Assembly (NCBI GenBank): GCA_043747595.1
Contig: JAYTOX010000058.1
Coordinates: forward strand, 1-64,000
Direction of reading: 5' to 3'
Origin: JADKIH01 sp043747595
GTDB lineage: Bacteria > Bacteroidota > Bacteroidia > AKYH767-A > 2013-40CM-41-45
Length of the DNA: 64,000 nucleotides
In this document: piece after piece, positions 18,080-26,581 of the stretch
Numbering within the stretch: the stretch's first letter is position 1
Layout of the letters: each line of letters opens with the position of its first letter
Translations under genes and position numbers: made by a program
Notes under the pieces: generated by a model
Told to the model about the DNA's origin: nothing
The model's input: only the letters and a program-made list of their open reading frames with translations
Databases searched by the model: none

Positions 18080-18262
18080 CACTCACCAATTACCACTCAC
18101 TACTCACTTAAGAGAAGTAAGAAGTAAGAAGTAAGAAAGGGCATTTTTTTACTCACCAATTACTACTTACTACTCACTTAAGAGAAGTAAGAAGTTAGAA
18201 GTAAGAAGTAAGAAGTTTACTCTTCATTTTTTACTCACCAATTACCACTCACTACTCACTTA
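18080..18262 (-). repeat. Three CTCACC modules with GTAAGAA spacers
   Basis: Three near-identical 30-bp modules at 18080-18110, 18151-18180 and about 18233-18262, each beginning ACTCACCAATTAC and ending CTACTCACTTA, each preceded by a run of T and separated by short GTAAGAA arrays. Read on the minus strand each module is itself a heptamer array of the GTGAGTG/GTGAGTA type. Confidence 0.85.
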
Positions 18263-18508
18263 AAAGGAATAAGAAGTATTTAATTCGTTTAAACTTTTGT
18301 ATCCGATAAGATTGTAAGATTGAAAGATTGAAAGATTGACAATTCTAAAGCAATAAAACCGAATATTTAATTTAATAATTTTATTATTTTTAATCCACAA
18401 AACAGAATTCGAAATCCTAATTCGCAAAGAAATCTATTTGCGGTAGAGGAAAATGATTTTCTAATTCGTTGAGTTAATCTGATTGCTAATTTTTATTGAG
18501 AAATTTTG

Positions 18509-18757
18509 AGCGAAGCGAGATTCCGCTTACGCTTAGAAATAATTAAAAGCATCCAACATCGAACTTTTATTAAATCAATGCTTTTTATAGAAACAACTAA
18601 TTTGATTGCTTCTAAAAGCGGAATTCCATTCGGCGAATGATCGCTTCCATTTTAATTCTTACATCCGCCAAGCTAAAAAATCGCTTTGCGTTGGAATTCC
18701 GTTCGGCGAATGATGGCTTACATTTTATTTCGCACCTCCTCCCAGCTAAAAATTTCT
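18509..18757. repeat. 249-bp dispersed repeat, copy A
   Basis: This region is highly similar along its whole length to 61209-61456. Both begin GCGAAGCG-GATTCCGCTTACG, contain CATCGAACTTTTATTAAATCA, and end with two tandem subunits that carry the GGAATTCC palindrome followed by TTCGGCG, TTCCATTTTA or a close variant, and CTCCG-like motifs. Neither copy has a conserved reading frame. Copy A lies about 80 bases upstream of a secreted protease gene. Confidence 0.85.
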
Positions 18758-18837
18758 ATTTTCCCTCAAATTCAAACAATCTTTCGTGATAAATATTGAC
18801 ACTTTTCTATTATCTTTCAGAACCAAAATACACACTC

Positions 18838-21330
18838 GTGAAAAAAATTCTACTACTTCTCCTTTTAATCAAAAGCACACTAACAATCGCATCTCCTTTT
18901 CAAGGCAAAGTGATGCAGTTTAAACAAGGCGACGGTTCTTTCGTTGATCTAAAACTTTTTGGAACGGAATATTATATGCGAGCTGAAGGTCTCGATGGAT
19001 ATACTTTAATCCGCGATAAATCTTCTAACACTATTTGTTACGCAAAACTTTCTGCCAATGAAAAAGAATTGATCAGCAGCGGAATCGTTTACTCCTCAAA
19101 AACAAATTCGATCAACACCCCTCCTTCTGTTTTGTCGTTTCAAAAACACATCGACATTAACTACAAAGCACGACTAGAAAAAATAAACGAGAATAAAAAA
19201 ATACTGAGTGGAAGCTCTGACAAATCAACTCAGAAAAATAGTTCACAGGGTAACAATGAAATTTCCGGCACACCTTTTAATCCGGTAGCAGGTGCAATTC
19301 GTGGCCTATGTATCGTAGTCGATTTTTCTGATGAACCGGCTATCGTTCCAATTAATGAGTTCGTCGATTTTTGCAACGATATGAATTATTCCAATTATGG
19401 AAATAATGGTTCGCTACGTAAGTTCTACTCCGATATTTCGGGTGGAATTGTCGATTATCAAAATATTGTTTACGGTTATTTTAGAGCACCGCTAACATTT
19501 GCCGATTATGATGCGATGCCATACGCACAAGGTGCGCAACAAATTTTGGGACTCGCAATGCATTGGATCGACTCACTTGGATTTGATTTTTCTACGCTCT
19601 CATTGAACAGCGACAACTCAATCAAAGCAATAAATTTGATGTACACAGGTAATCCTCCTAACTGGTCACAAGGCATGTGGCATCATAAAGGAAACTATAC
19701 AGGGTTTGCGGCTGATGGTGTAACATCAAACGACTACAATTGCTCTCCTGCTAATAGTCCACTCGAACTAGCTGTCGTAGCTCATGAAAACGGACACATG
19801 ATTGGTAGATGGCCCGACACCTACAAGTACGACAATACGACTGGGCCCGACGGAATTGGCTCGTTCGATTTGATGTGTTGGTATGGCGATTATTTTAATC
19901 CCACTATTCCAAATCCGATGTTCATTGCAAATTGCGGATGGAAAAATGTTGTTGACGTAACCAACTTCAACGGCATCAATACAGATACAGCTAATTCACG
20001 AACATGTTATAGATACACCAACATCAACGACACCAATGAATTTTTTCTTTTAGAGAACCGATTAAAAACAGGACGAAGTACATTTATCGACGACGAAGGA
20101 TTAACAATTTGGCACATCGATCGTCATGGCGACAATCAAACACTTCATCACGAAGTTTATCTCGATCATGCTAACAATGATATTTACGATCATAGTGGAG
20201 CTTGTTTTAAATCAACTTTCAACAATGAGTTTAGCGAAAACACGGTTCCAAATTCTGCTTTTTACAACGGAGATCCAAGCGGTTTACGAGTATGGGATAT
20301 TGGCGACACTGCGCAAGTAATGAATTACAAATTAGGACTAGGTGCACCAGCTGCTTCGTTAAATATTTCCTACTTGAATATTACAAACGACAATAATGCA
20401 AATGGATTTTTAGAGCCGGGAGAAACAGGCGATTTAAATTTGAATGCAATGAATAACGGACAAATAAATTCTGCCAATGCAACATTTACTTGCGCTGCCA
20501 TTGGCATAGGTGCTGCCTATATCACAATCAATACACCTACACTTAACGTTGGTGTAATAAATTCTTCACAAGCAATTTTATCGCTATTCAACGTGAGTAT
20601 CGATCCGGCTGCGCCAATAGGAACAGTGATTCAACTGCGATTTTATTTAACAGACGGAAACGATTCTATTTACATTACACGATCAATTATTGTTGGAGTA
20701 ATCGTGTTAATGGACAATCAGGCTTCTACAACATGTTCTGCTGTATTTTATGATGAAGGCGGAACAGCTAATTATAACGACAACACCGATTTCACAAAAA
20801 CATTTATGCCTTCAACTTCCGGTCAATTTGTGAGAGCTGATTTCAGTTTCTTCGATGTGGAAGATGAAACAAATTGCGGTTATGATTATTTGAAAATATA
20901 TAACGGCCCTACTACAACAGGATTATTGTTAGGAACATTCTGCGGAATAAATTCGCCGGGAATAATTACTTCGACACATAATACTGGAGCGCTTACATTT
21001 AATTTTCATTCTGATGGTGGTGTTACAGGAGGCGGATGGCAAGCAGAGATGTCGTGTGCACTTCCAAATGGATTAACAAATGTGAATGCTAATAGCAACA
21101 TAAAACTATTTCCGAATCCTTCGACCGGAATTGTGAATCTTGAAAATTCCGGAAATGAAGAAATGCATGTTGAGATTAGCGATTTGCTTGGCCAAGCAAT
21201 TACACAGAAAATTCTTTTCGCCAATACACGAATGGCCATTGATCTTTCTACTCAACCCAACGGAATGTATTTCATGAAATTAATTTCTGCGCATGGATCC
21301 GAAACAAAACGAATTACACTTAACCGATAA
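18838..21330 (+). CDS. Secreted M6-family metalloprotease with CUB and type IX sorting domains
   Basis: An 830-residue precursor from the GTG at 18838, which gives a clean signal peptide (KKILLLLLLIKSTLTIASPF); the upstream TTG would bury it. The zinc motif HENGH is at 316-320, in AVVAHENGHMIGRWPDTYKYD, as in immune-inhibitor-A (M6) peptidases. An Ig-like linker follows, then a CUB domain (about 633-740: CSAVFYDEGG ... NCGYDYLKIYNGP). The C-terminus is a type IX sorting domain (about 755-830: KLFPNPSTGIVNL ... QPNGMYFMKL). It is a likely extracellular protease. A putative Rho-independent terminator follows (GGCATCG ... CGGTGCC, 21354-21378). Confidence 0.85.
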   Translation: MKKILLLLLLIKSTLTIASPFQGKVMQFKQGDGSFVDLKLFGTEYYMRAEGLDGYTLIRDKSSNTICYAKLSANEKELISSGIVYSSKTNSINTPPSVLSFQKHIDINYKARLEKINENKKILSGSSDKSTQKNSSQGNNEISGTPFNPVAGAIRGLCIVVDFSDEPAIVPINEFVDFCNDMNYSNYGNNGSLRKFYSDISGGIVDYQNIVYGYFRAPLTFADYDAMPYAQGAQQILGLAMHWIDSLGFDFSTLSLNSDNSIKAINLMYTGNPPNWSQGMWHHKGNYTGFAADGVTSNDYNCSPANSPLELAVVAHENGHMIGRWPDTYKYDNTTGPDGIGSFDLMCWYGDYFNPTIPNPMFIANCGWKNVVDVTNFNGINTDTANSRTCYRYTNINDTNEFFLLENRLKTGRSTFIDDEGLTIWHIDRHGDNQTLHHEVYLDHANNDIYDHSGACFKSTFNNEFSENTVPNSAFYNGDPSGLRVWDIGDTAQVMNYKLGLGAPAASLNISYLNITNDNNANGFLEPGETGDLNLNAMNNGQINSANATFTCAAIGIGAAYITINTPTLNVGVINSSQAILSLFNVSIDPAAPIGTVIQLRFYLTDGNDSIYITRSIIVGVIVLMDNQASTTCSAVFYDEGGTANYNDNTDFTKTFMPSTSGQFVRADFSFFDVEDETNCGYDYLKIYNGPTTTGLLLGTFCGINSPGIITSTHNTGALTFNFHSDGGVTGGGWQAEMSCALPNGLTNVNANSNIKLFPNPSTGIVNLENSGNEEMHVEISDLLGQAITQKILFANTRMAIDLSTQPNGMYFMKLISAHGSETKRITLNR

Positions 21331-21435
21331 TTAAACAAGCGGAAAAAATATAAAGGCATCGACTATTTCGGTGCCTTTTTTAATTTGTAAGAAGTCTGAT
21401 AGGCATTTATATCGATACAATTCAAGAAAAGGGTG

Positions 21436-21465
21436 TTTGTTAGAAAATGAAAATACGTACATTTG
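21436..21465 (+). promoter_or_regulatory. Promoter for the methyltransferase gene at 21485
   Basis: TTTG at 21436-21439 and TACATTTG at 21458-21465, 18 bp apart, match the Bacteroidota consensus. The ATG follows about 20 bases after the -7 box. Confidence 0.7.
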
Positions 21466-21484
21466 ACGCTCTTAAAATAATAAT

Positions 21485-22261
21485 ATGAGTTCACACGAAC
21501 GCGCGCATCACGACGAAGCAAACAATGTAACGTATCAACGATGTCAGTATGCTTACGAGTATGCCAAGCCGACTATTACCGGTAAGAAAGTATTAGATGT
21601 TGGTTGCGGGCTAGCTTATGGAACTGCTTTAATGGCAAATTCTGCTTTAGAAATTATCGGGCTCGATTATGATCAGACTACAATCGATGAAAATAAAAAA
21701 AGATATGCAGCAATAAAAAATCTTTCGTTTCTACGATCAGAAATTCCTCCACTTCCATTCGACGATAATATATTTGATGTTGTAACAGCGTTTCAGTTCA
21801 TCGAACACATCGAGAAGCGAAAAGAGTTTATGAAAGAATGTTTGCGAGTGTTGAAGCCCGGTGGAAAGATGATGGTGACTACACCCAATGTAAAAAAATC
21901 GTTGGCGCGAAATCCTTTTCATGTTCACGAATACACATTCGACGAAATAAAAGCGGAGATTAATTCATTGACAGATAATTTCAATCTGCAAGGATTGAAT
22001 GGAAATATAGAAGTAAATAAATACTACGAAGAGAACGGAAAGTTTGTACGCATGATTCTGAAGTGGGATGTTTTAAAACTGCATCAACGACTACCTTCGG
22101 CATGGCTGGCAAAGCCTTACAATTGGGTAACAAGTTTGATGCGGAATAAGCTAAAGGACAAAGTGGACCAAACTACAGCTATTACCACAAACGATTTCTT
22201 TTTACAGAAAGAAAAATTGGACGATTGTTGGGACATCTATTTAACAGCCGGTAAGAATTAA
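21485..22261 (+). CDS. Class I SAM-dependent methyltransferase
   Basis: A 258-residue protein with the Methyltransf_11 fold: motif I VLDVGCGLAYGTALMA (about 37-52), the acidic IIGLDYD that binds the SAM ribose, and FDVVTAFQFIEHIEKR as motif IV/post-IV. The substrate-binding C-terminal part (ENGKFVRMILKWDVLK) is not diagnostic. Similar enzymes modify small molecules, lipids or sugars of cell-surface polymers. It is a monocistronic unit with its own promoter. Confidence 0.8.
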   Translation: MSSHERAHHDEANNVTYQRCQYAYEYAKPTITGKKVLDVGCGLAYGTALMANSALEIIGLDYDQTTIDENKKRYAAIKNLSFLRSEIPPLPFDDNIFDVVTAFQFIEHIEKRKEFMKECLRVLKPGGKMMVTTPNVKKSLARNPFHVHEYTFDEIKAEINSLTDNFNLQGLNGNIEVNKYYEENGKFVRMILKWDVLKLHQRLPSAWLAKPYNWVTSLMRNKLKDKVDQTTAITTNDFFLQKEKLDDCWDIYLTAGKN

Positions 22262-22331
22262 TCACATTACGATTTTAGGCTGCTATTAGGCAATTCCATT
22301 AAAGGATGCAGAGTATTTTTTAGGAATTTTG

Positions 22332-22362
22332 TTTGTAAAACTGATTCTAATCATTACTTTTG
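22332..22362 (+). promoter_or_regulatory. Promoter of tRNA-Gln
   Basis: TTTG at 22332-22335 and TACTTTTG at 22355-22362 are 19 bp apart, an exact Bacteroidota consensus match. Transcription would start just before the mature tRNA. Confidence 0.75.
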
Positions 22363-22374
22363 CCGTCCCAAAAC

Positions 22375-22445
22375 TGTCCGATGGTGTAATGGCAACACTG
22401 CAGATTTTGATTCTGCCTTTCCAGGTTCGAATCCTGGTCGGACAA
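22375..22445 (+). tRNA. tRNA-Gln (anticodon TTG)
   Basis: The sequence folds as a full cloverleaf. The acceptor stem is TGTCCGA/TCGGACA, the anticodon stem GCAGA/TCTGC with loop TTTTGAT (anticodon TTG, reading CAA/CAG) and the T arm CCAGG-TTCGAAT-CCTGG. The 3' CCA is not encoded. A consensus promoter lies upstream and a strong terminator directly downstream. Confidence 0.95.
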
Positions 22446-22461
22446 CTTCTTGGATTTTAAA

Positions 22462-22495
22462 AGCCCTGCATATCAATGATTTGCAGGGCTTTTTC
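22462..22495 (+). terminator. Rho-independent terminator of tRNA-Gln
   Basis: A perfect 9-bp stem, AGCCCTGCA (22462-22470) with TGCAGGGCT (22482-22490), is followed by a T run. Confidence 0.85.
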
Positions 22496-22606
22496 GCTTT
22501 TAATCGTTCACTCTTTACTCGCAATATCTATTTATGTCTATTATTTTGGCTATCATAAAGATAAGATATAGAGCAATTTATTCAACTATTTTTCCAATAT
22601 TTCTCT

Positions 22607-23497
22607 TTAAAAGGAGAATACTCTCGATATATTAAAGCCTAATCGAATTCCCATATTGTTCCATTTAGAATCGGTATGCGTAAAAAATTGATTCTCTACC
22701 AGTCCAAAGCTATTGGTAAAGTGAATTTGAAAAACGTGGCCTCCTGTTTCTAATTCATAACCAATAGACATGCTATCATAATATTTTACTGTCGGAGAAT
22801 AATCATTGATTCGATACGCATACTCACCTGTTATGGCAGCACGTTTGGTAAATTTGTAACGGAACAGCGCTGATACACCAAACGCATCGTTCTGATCGGT
22901 GATGTGCAACACCTGATTGTAATGAACAAACCAAGGTGCTATTTGCAAAGAAAAATTAGGACTAAATTTTCTGCCTAACATCGCCTCGAAACAATACGAT
23001 AAACGACTCGATTGATTTTGGTAAATGTCATAACCATTGGCTATAGCATTACCATCTTTCAAATTTGTATAATATGTTCCGGCAAATAACGTAAGACCAA
23101 ACGGCATTCTATTATCGGTTGTTTGTCGTAGTAAACGATACTTCAAAAATCCATCAACCATTTTTTCTTGACTGCTTCTTCCAATCCCAAACATAAAGCG
23201 ACCATCGGGACTGTATTCCAAACTCAGTCGAATATTTGCCGGGCCGTCTAATCCCCATGCATTGTAAGAGCCGGAATTTATTGGACCAAAACGGTGAGAG
23301 ATTCTAAAATCAAGTGTTCGCTTACCAACCGTTTCAAGAGTATGTTGATCAACTAATCGTGTTGTTTTAAAAGTTGCTATTACATAATCTTTCGCATGAT
23401 CGTTAGTGGAATCTAATCCACTCAACATATCCTGACCATTCATAGAAAAGCCGATGAAAAAAAGTACAGCCGATAAAATAATTTTTTTGTTGATCAT
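22607..23497 (-). CDS. DUF5777-family outer membrane beta-barrel protein
   Basis: A 296-residue precursor with a signal peptide (to about residue 21, SMNGQ) and alternating hydrophobic strands ending in phenylalanine (SRVFSF), as outer membrane barrels do. The family signature is visible (VIATFKTTRLVDQHTLETVGKRTLDFRISHRFG). It is the last gene of a three-gene operon with two haem-type lipoproteins, 3 bp after the second. In other Bacteroidota DUF5777 genes often sit beside c-type cytochrome and YceI genes, which suggests a shared envelope redox or lipid function. The function itself is unknown. Confidence 0.8.
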   Translation of the reverse strand: MINKKIILSAVLFFIGFSMNGQDMLSGLDSTNDHAKDYVIATFKTTRLVDQHTLETVGKRTLDFRISHRFGPINSGSYNAWGLDGPANIRLSLEYSPDGRFMFGIGRSSQEKMVDGFLKYRLLRQTTDNRMPFGLTLFAGTYYTNLKDGNAIANGYDIYQNQSSRLSYCFEAMLGRKFSPNFSLQIAPWFVHYNQVLHITDQNDAFGVSALFRYKFTKRAAITGEYAYRINDYSPTVKYYDSMSIGYELETGGHVFQIHFTNSFGLVENQFFTHTDSKWNNMGIRLGFNISRVFSF

Positions 23498-23500
23498 AAA

Positions 23501-23890
23501 TTAGTTGTTGAGTTTACCACGATTCAGCCAAGCTTCAATTTTTTGTATGCTACAATCATTGATTTTACCGCTACCTAACGGCATCCATTTAGCAGAATTA
23601 ATTGAAGTGCTATGCGTAATGGTTTCCAAAAATCTACCGCTGTTGTTTATTGTACTTATAACATCTGCATACGTCCCTAATCCATAAAGGCTGGTAGAAC
23701 CATCGGTGTTGTGACAATTAGAATCTCCACTTCCACAGCTATGAAGCATGATAGGAGAAATATCGTTTGCAAACGAAACCGTACCCGTTGTATCGCATGG
23801 TGCAGCAGCCGGATGAAGTTCATCTACATTATCGTAGTAACAGCTTGTAAATGCTGCCATGACTAAACAAATTGCGAATATTTTTTTCAT
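23501..23890 (-). CDS. Putative haem-binding lipoprotein with unusual CX6CH motif
   Basis: A 129-residue precursor with a lipoprotein signal (AAFTSC, Cys17). FANDISPIMLHSCGSGDSNCH resembles the haem site of planctomycete-type cytochrome c domains, but six residues, not two, separate the cysteines (C-GSGDSN-CH). A methionine in KWMPLGSG near the end could be the sixth haem ligand. It is paralogous to the next upstream gene and 3 bp from both neighbours. It may carry a covalently bound haem with altered spacing or have lost haem and kept a disulfide. Confidence 0.7.
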   Translation of the reverse strand: MKKIFAICLVMAAFTSCYYDNVDELHPAAAPCDTTGTVSFANDISPIMLHSCGSGDSNCHNTDGSTSLYGLGTYADVISTINNSGRFLETITHSTSINSAKWMPLGSGKINDCSIQKIEAWLNRGKLNN

Positions 23891-23893
23891 GAT

Positions 23894-24277
23894 TTAATTG
23901 TTCTTTGCTCCTTGTTCAATCCAAAGGTAAATTAATTTCACTTGATCGTCTGCTAAAACAGGCAAGGGTTTCGGTGGCATTACCTTAGCAAAAAGTCTAT
24001 TGCTGATAGTTTGATAGATTTTACTACCGTGTGCATTCCCCGGAGAAATACCTCCTTTAATTATATCATCGTAGGTAATTAATGCGAATACGGAACGATC
24101 TTGTCCTGCAACATTCCCGGTATGACATCCACTTTGCGTGCAATTTCCACCAAAGATTCCTTGAACATCATTGGCAAAAGATACATCTTTCAACGTCGAC
24201 AGATCAGTATCGTGCCTGCATGCACTGAGCAAAAAAGCAATTCCGATAATCGAACTATAAATGAGATTTTTTAGCAT
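23894..24277 (-). CDS. Putative c-type cytochrome lipoprotein with CX4CH motif
   Basis: A 127-residue precursor with a lipobox (LLSAC, Cys20). The probable haem motif is C-TQSG-CH in FGGNCTQSGCHTG, and MPPKP could provide the axial Met. Cytochrome-like domains with four residues between the cysteines are frequent in Bacteroidota lipoproteins of this size. First gene of the operon that continues with a paralogue and a DUF5777 barrel. The likely location is the periplasmic face of a membrane, with a role in electron transfer or haem-dependent sensing. Confidence 0.75.
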   Translation of the reverse strand: MLKNLIYSSIIGIAFLLSACRHDTDLSTLKDVSFANDVQGIFGGNCTQSGCHTGNVAGQDRSVFALITYDDIIKGGISPGNAHGSKIYQTISNRLFAKVMPPKPLPVLADDQVKLIYLWIEQGAKNN

Positions 24278-24561
24278 GTTTTTTTGGATCTATTCAGCAA
24301 TTTTATGAAGAGGTCAATAACGATAGATTATTTGTTTAGATCAATGAGCAAAAAATGAATTCAAAAATTGACACTTTTCAAACCTATATTCTCTATAAAG
24401 ATTCAATACTACATGTAATTAATAAACGAAGCAAGAAAAATTCTGCTCAAGAGGTAAAATCTAGATTTGATCAGGTAGATTTACATTCTGAAAAATGTGA
24501 TGCGTAAATGATTTTAGAATTATTCTCGGATATTAGCATTACTTTTATATTCTAAACAGCT

Positions 24562-24786
24562 ATGGAAATAAAAAAACAACCAAGCAACGATCCTTTACAT
24601 GGAAAAACATTGGAGTCGATCGTTAACTATTTAGTTGAACAATATGGATGGGATGAGCTAGGTGAACGAATTCCAATAAATTGTTTCAGGTCGAACCCAA
24701 CTGTCAAATCGAGTTTAACCTTTTTAAGAAAAACACCCTGGGCACGAAAAAAAGTAGAAGACCTATACATTGAAACTATTGAGTAA
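24562..24786 (+). CDS. VF530-family (DUF2132) putative DNA-binding protein
   Basis: A 74-residue protein matching the VF530 family over its full length: DPLHGKTLESIVNYLVEQYG, INCFRSNPTVKSSLTFLRKTPWAR. A member from Vibrio has a solved helical fold and was proposed to bind DNA. The cellular role is unknown. A bidirectional terminator separates it from the convergent gene. Confidence 0.85.
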   Translation: MEIKKQPSNDPLHGKTLESIVNYLVEQYGWDELGERIPINCFRSNPTVKSSLTFLRKTPWARKKVEDLYIETIE

Positions 24787-24845
24787 AAATAATTTCCGAT
24801 TTCACCTTATGTACTTATTCAGTTCGATTAAACTTATATAACATA

Positions 24846-24878
24846 AAAAAAGCGAACTACAATTGTAATTCGCTTTTT
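24846..24878. terminator. Bidirectional terminator
   Basis: AAAAAGCGAA (24846-24855) and TTCGCTTTTT (24869-24878) form a stem with A and T runs on either side, so it can stop transcription from both the VF530 gene and the convergent gene at 24899-26035. Confidence 0.85.
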
Positions 24879-24898
24879 GCCTTTATAATAAATAATTT

Positions 24899-26035
24899 TT
24901 ATTCTAACACCAACCGATCAATCTTACTTTGTTTCCCATCAATAAATATTTTGTAGAAATAAATTCCTCTCGACAAAGCCACTACATCTACATTCACCAA
25001 ATTAGTATTGTCGAATGTATTGTTCAGAATTACATTGCCCATAATATCATAGAAAAGAATATTGACCAATCGAACTGTTTTATCAAAACCAAAGTTCACT
25101 TGATTTGATGCCGGATTCGGATAAGTTGAAATTTTTGCTTCGTTGATATCGGCTATTGCATTTACAGAACTCCCGGCTATATAACTCGACAAATTTAAGT
25201 AGTACACAAAATTTCCTGAACCATTATCTTCATCGGTCATAAAAATTTCATTGTTTGACACGAACGATAACGATTCTTTTTGCGACCAGGCTCCGCTAAT
25301 ATTCACTTGCGTATGTTGTCCTGAAAAAAAGTTTGTGCCAATAAAATTTTTGAAGATGTGAAGATGCGAATTCGACATTAGAATCATAGCGCTACCATCG
25401 GCAGAGATATCGGCAGAGGTAATTCGATCATTCGTGTAGAAACTATCCACTAATGTTGCAACATAACTTCCGGGGCTATCAGGTAAGCGGTACATCTTAG
25501 TGTATCCAATTGCTGCACCATCGGCTTTTGAAAATAAATACAAATTTCCATTAAAGTGAAAAAACGATTCCACATCGTAGTTTAGCCACGACGACGAAAT
25601 ATTTGCTTGATCAGAATAAGTGAAACTAATTGTTTGTGCAACTGCAGAAGTAGTTGATGCACTTGGGTATGGAATTCGAAATATTTTCAGATTTGTTCTG
25701 ATACAATTATTATTTCCAAAGTCGCCTATGAATAAATAGTTGCGTTGAGCATCATGAGTAAGATCTTCCCAATCATTATTAATGGCACCGTTGATAGTTA
25801 TGGTTTGCTGCAATGCTCCGGCAGATGAAACACGATATAGGCGATTGTCGCCATAACCATCGTTATGCGTCCAATAAGAATCGTAACCATTGTAATCAAG
25901 GCCCGACGACTCTCTAAGCACGCTCGGCAACGAACCCTTTACTGTAGCAGTAATAGCAGAAGCAGTTTTAATGCTTAAAGCAAAAAGAAAGAGTAAGAAC
26001 ACCTGTTTAGGAATTCGAGTAAGTTTTATTTTCAT
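24899..26035 (-). CDS. Secreted propeller-like protein with type IX sorting domain
   Basis: A 378-residue precursor with a signal peptide (LLFLFALSIKTASA). The central 270 residues look like a beta-propeller, with recurrent motifs such as ESSGLDYNGYDSYWTHND, DWEDLTHDAQRNYLFIGDFG and ITSADISADGSAMILM; these resemble SdiA-regulated/esterase-like propellers. The last 75 residues are a T9SS sorting domain (STYPNPASNQVNFGF ... SRGIYFYKIF). No catalytic residues are recognised. CAAAGATA at 26098-26105 gives a TATCTTTG -7 box on the minus strand. Confidence 0.8.
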   Translation of the reverse strand: MKIKLTRIPKQVFLLFLFALSIKTASAITATVKGSLPSVLRESSGLDYNGYDSYWTHNDGYGDNRLYRVSSAGALQQTITINGAINNDWEDLTHDAQRNYLFIGDFGNNNCIRTNLKIFRIPYPSASTTSAVAQTISFTYSDQANISSSWLNYDVESFFHFNGNLYLFSKADGAAIGYTKMYRLPDSPGSYVATLVDSFYTNDRITSADISADGSAMILMSNSHLHIFKNFIGTNFFSGQHTQVNISGAWSQKESLSFVSNNEIFMTDEDNGSGNFVYYLNLSSYIAGSSVNAIADINEAKISTYPNPASNQVNFGFDKTVRLVNILFYDIMGNVILNNTFDNTNLVNVDVVALSRGIYFYKIFIDGKQSKIDRLVLE

Positions 26036-26581
26036 TTTCTAAGTATTGTTGGTGCTGCCCTATTAACAAAAAGTGCACTCAGCAATATAAATCGCTGCAA
26101 AGATAAAATTATTGTAAAACTGTGGCTTTCTTACACTTAACCGGTTTTCAACAAAAGTATGTTTTGTGGGTTACTTTTGTGGATTCCAAAATTTTTAATC
26201 TACACGCTTAAGTTTGTTTTTCAGGAAATAAGTACGTGTTTCTACAGTTTGCCCAAAGTTTGTACAAAGAATATTTACCTTATTTTAAGTGAGACAATGA
26301 GTGCATTAAAATCGAAAACCTCACATAACGCTCTAATTTGCAATACTTAAAGAAGGTTTTTCTGTGGTAAATAATACCCAAACTGATGAATACCTACAAT
26401 CAATAATTTTCATTTAGCTTTTAGTAGCTTGGTTTTATAAATCAAAATATACTTCCGACTAAATCAAAAATGTGAAAATAAATAAGGCCTCGACTACAAA
26501 TCCTTTGCGAAATCACACTTAATTCACCCCCTCTTTCATTATTTTTTTACCTTCGCAGGCACTCAAAATTTCTTCGATTCT
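26036..26581. other. Divergent intergenic region
   Basis: It holds promoters in both directions: a minus-strand TATCTTTG (26098-26105) for the propeller gene and TACCTTCG at 26548-26555 before the DUF2723 gene. I see no credible gene or RNA in the middle. Confidence 0.45.

Noticed and set aside
18002..18262. Possible CRISPR array
   Set aside because: The units are 7 bp and directly tandem, without unique spacers, and no cas genes are present.
24355..24507. A 50-residue plus-strand frame starting ATGAATTC between the cytochrome operon and the VF530 gene
   Set aside because: It has an ATG and reasonable codons, but no recognisable sequence, no clear promoter and no homologue known to me. It could be a real small gene, but I cannot support it.
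26159..26350. A 63-residue plus-strand frame in the divergent gap
   Set aside because: It is rich in Phe, Ile and Cys as random AT-rich DNA is, and no features support it.
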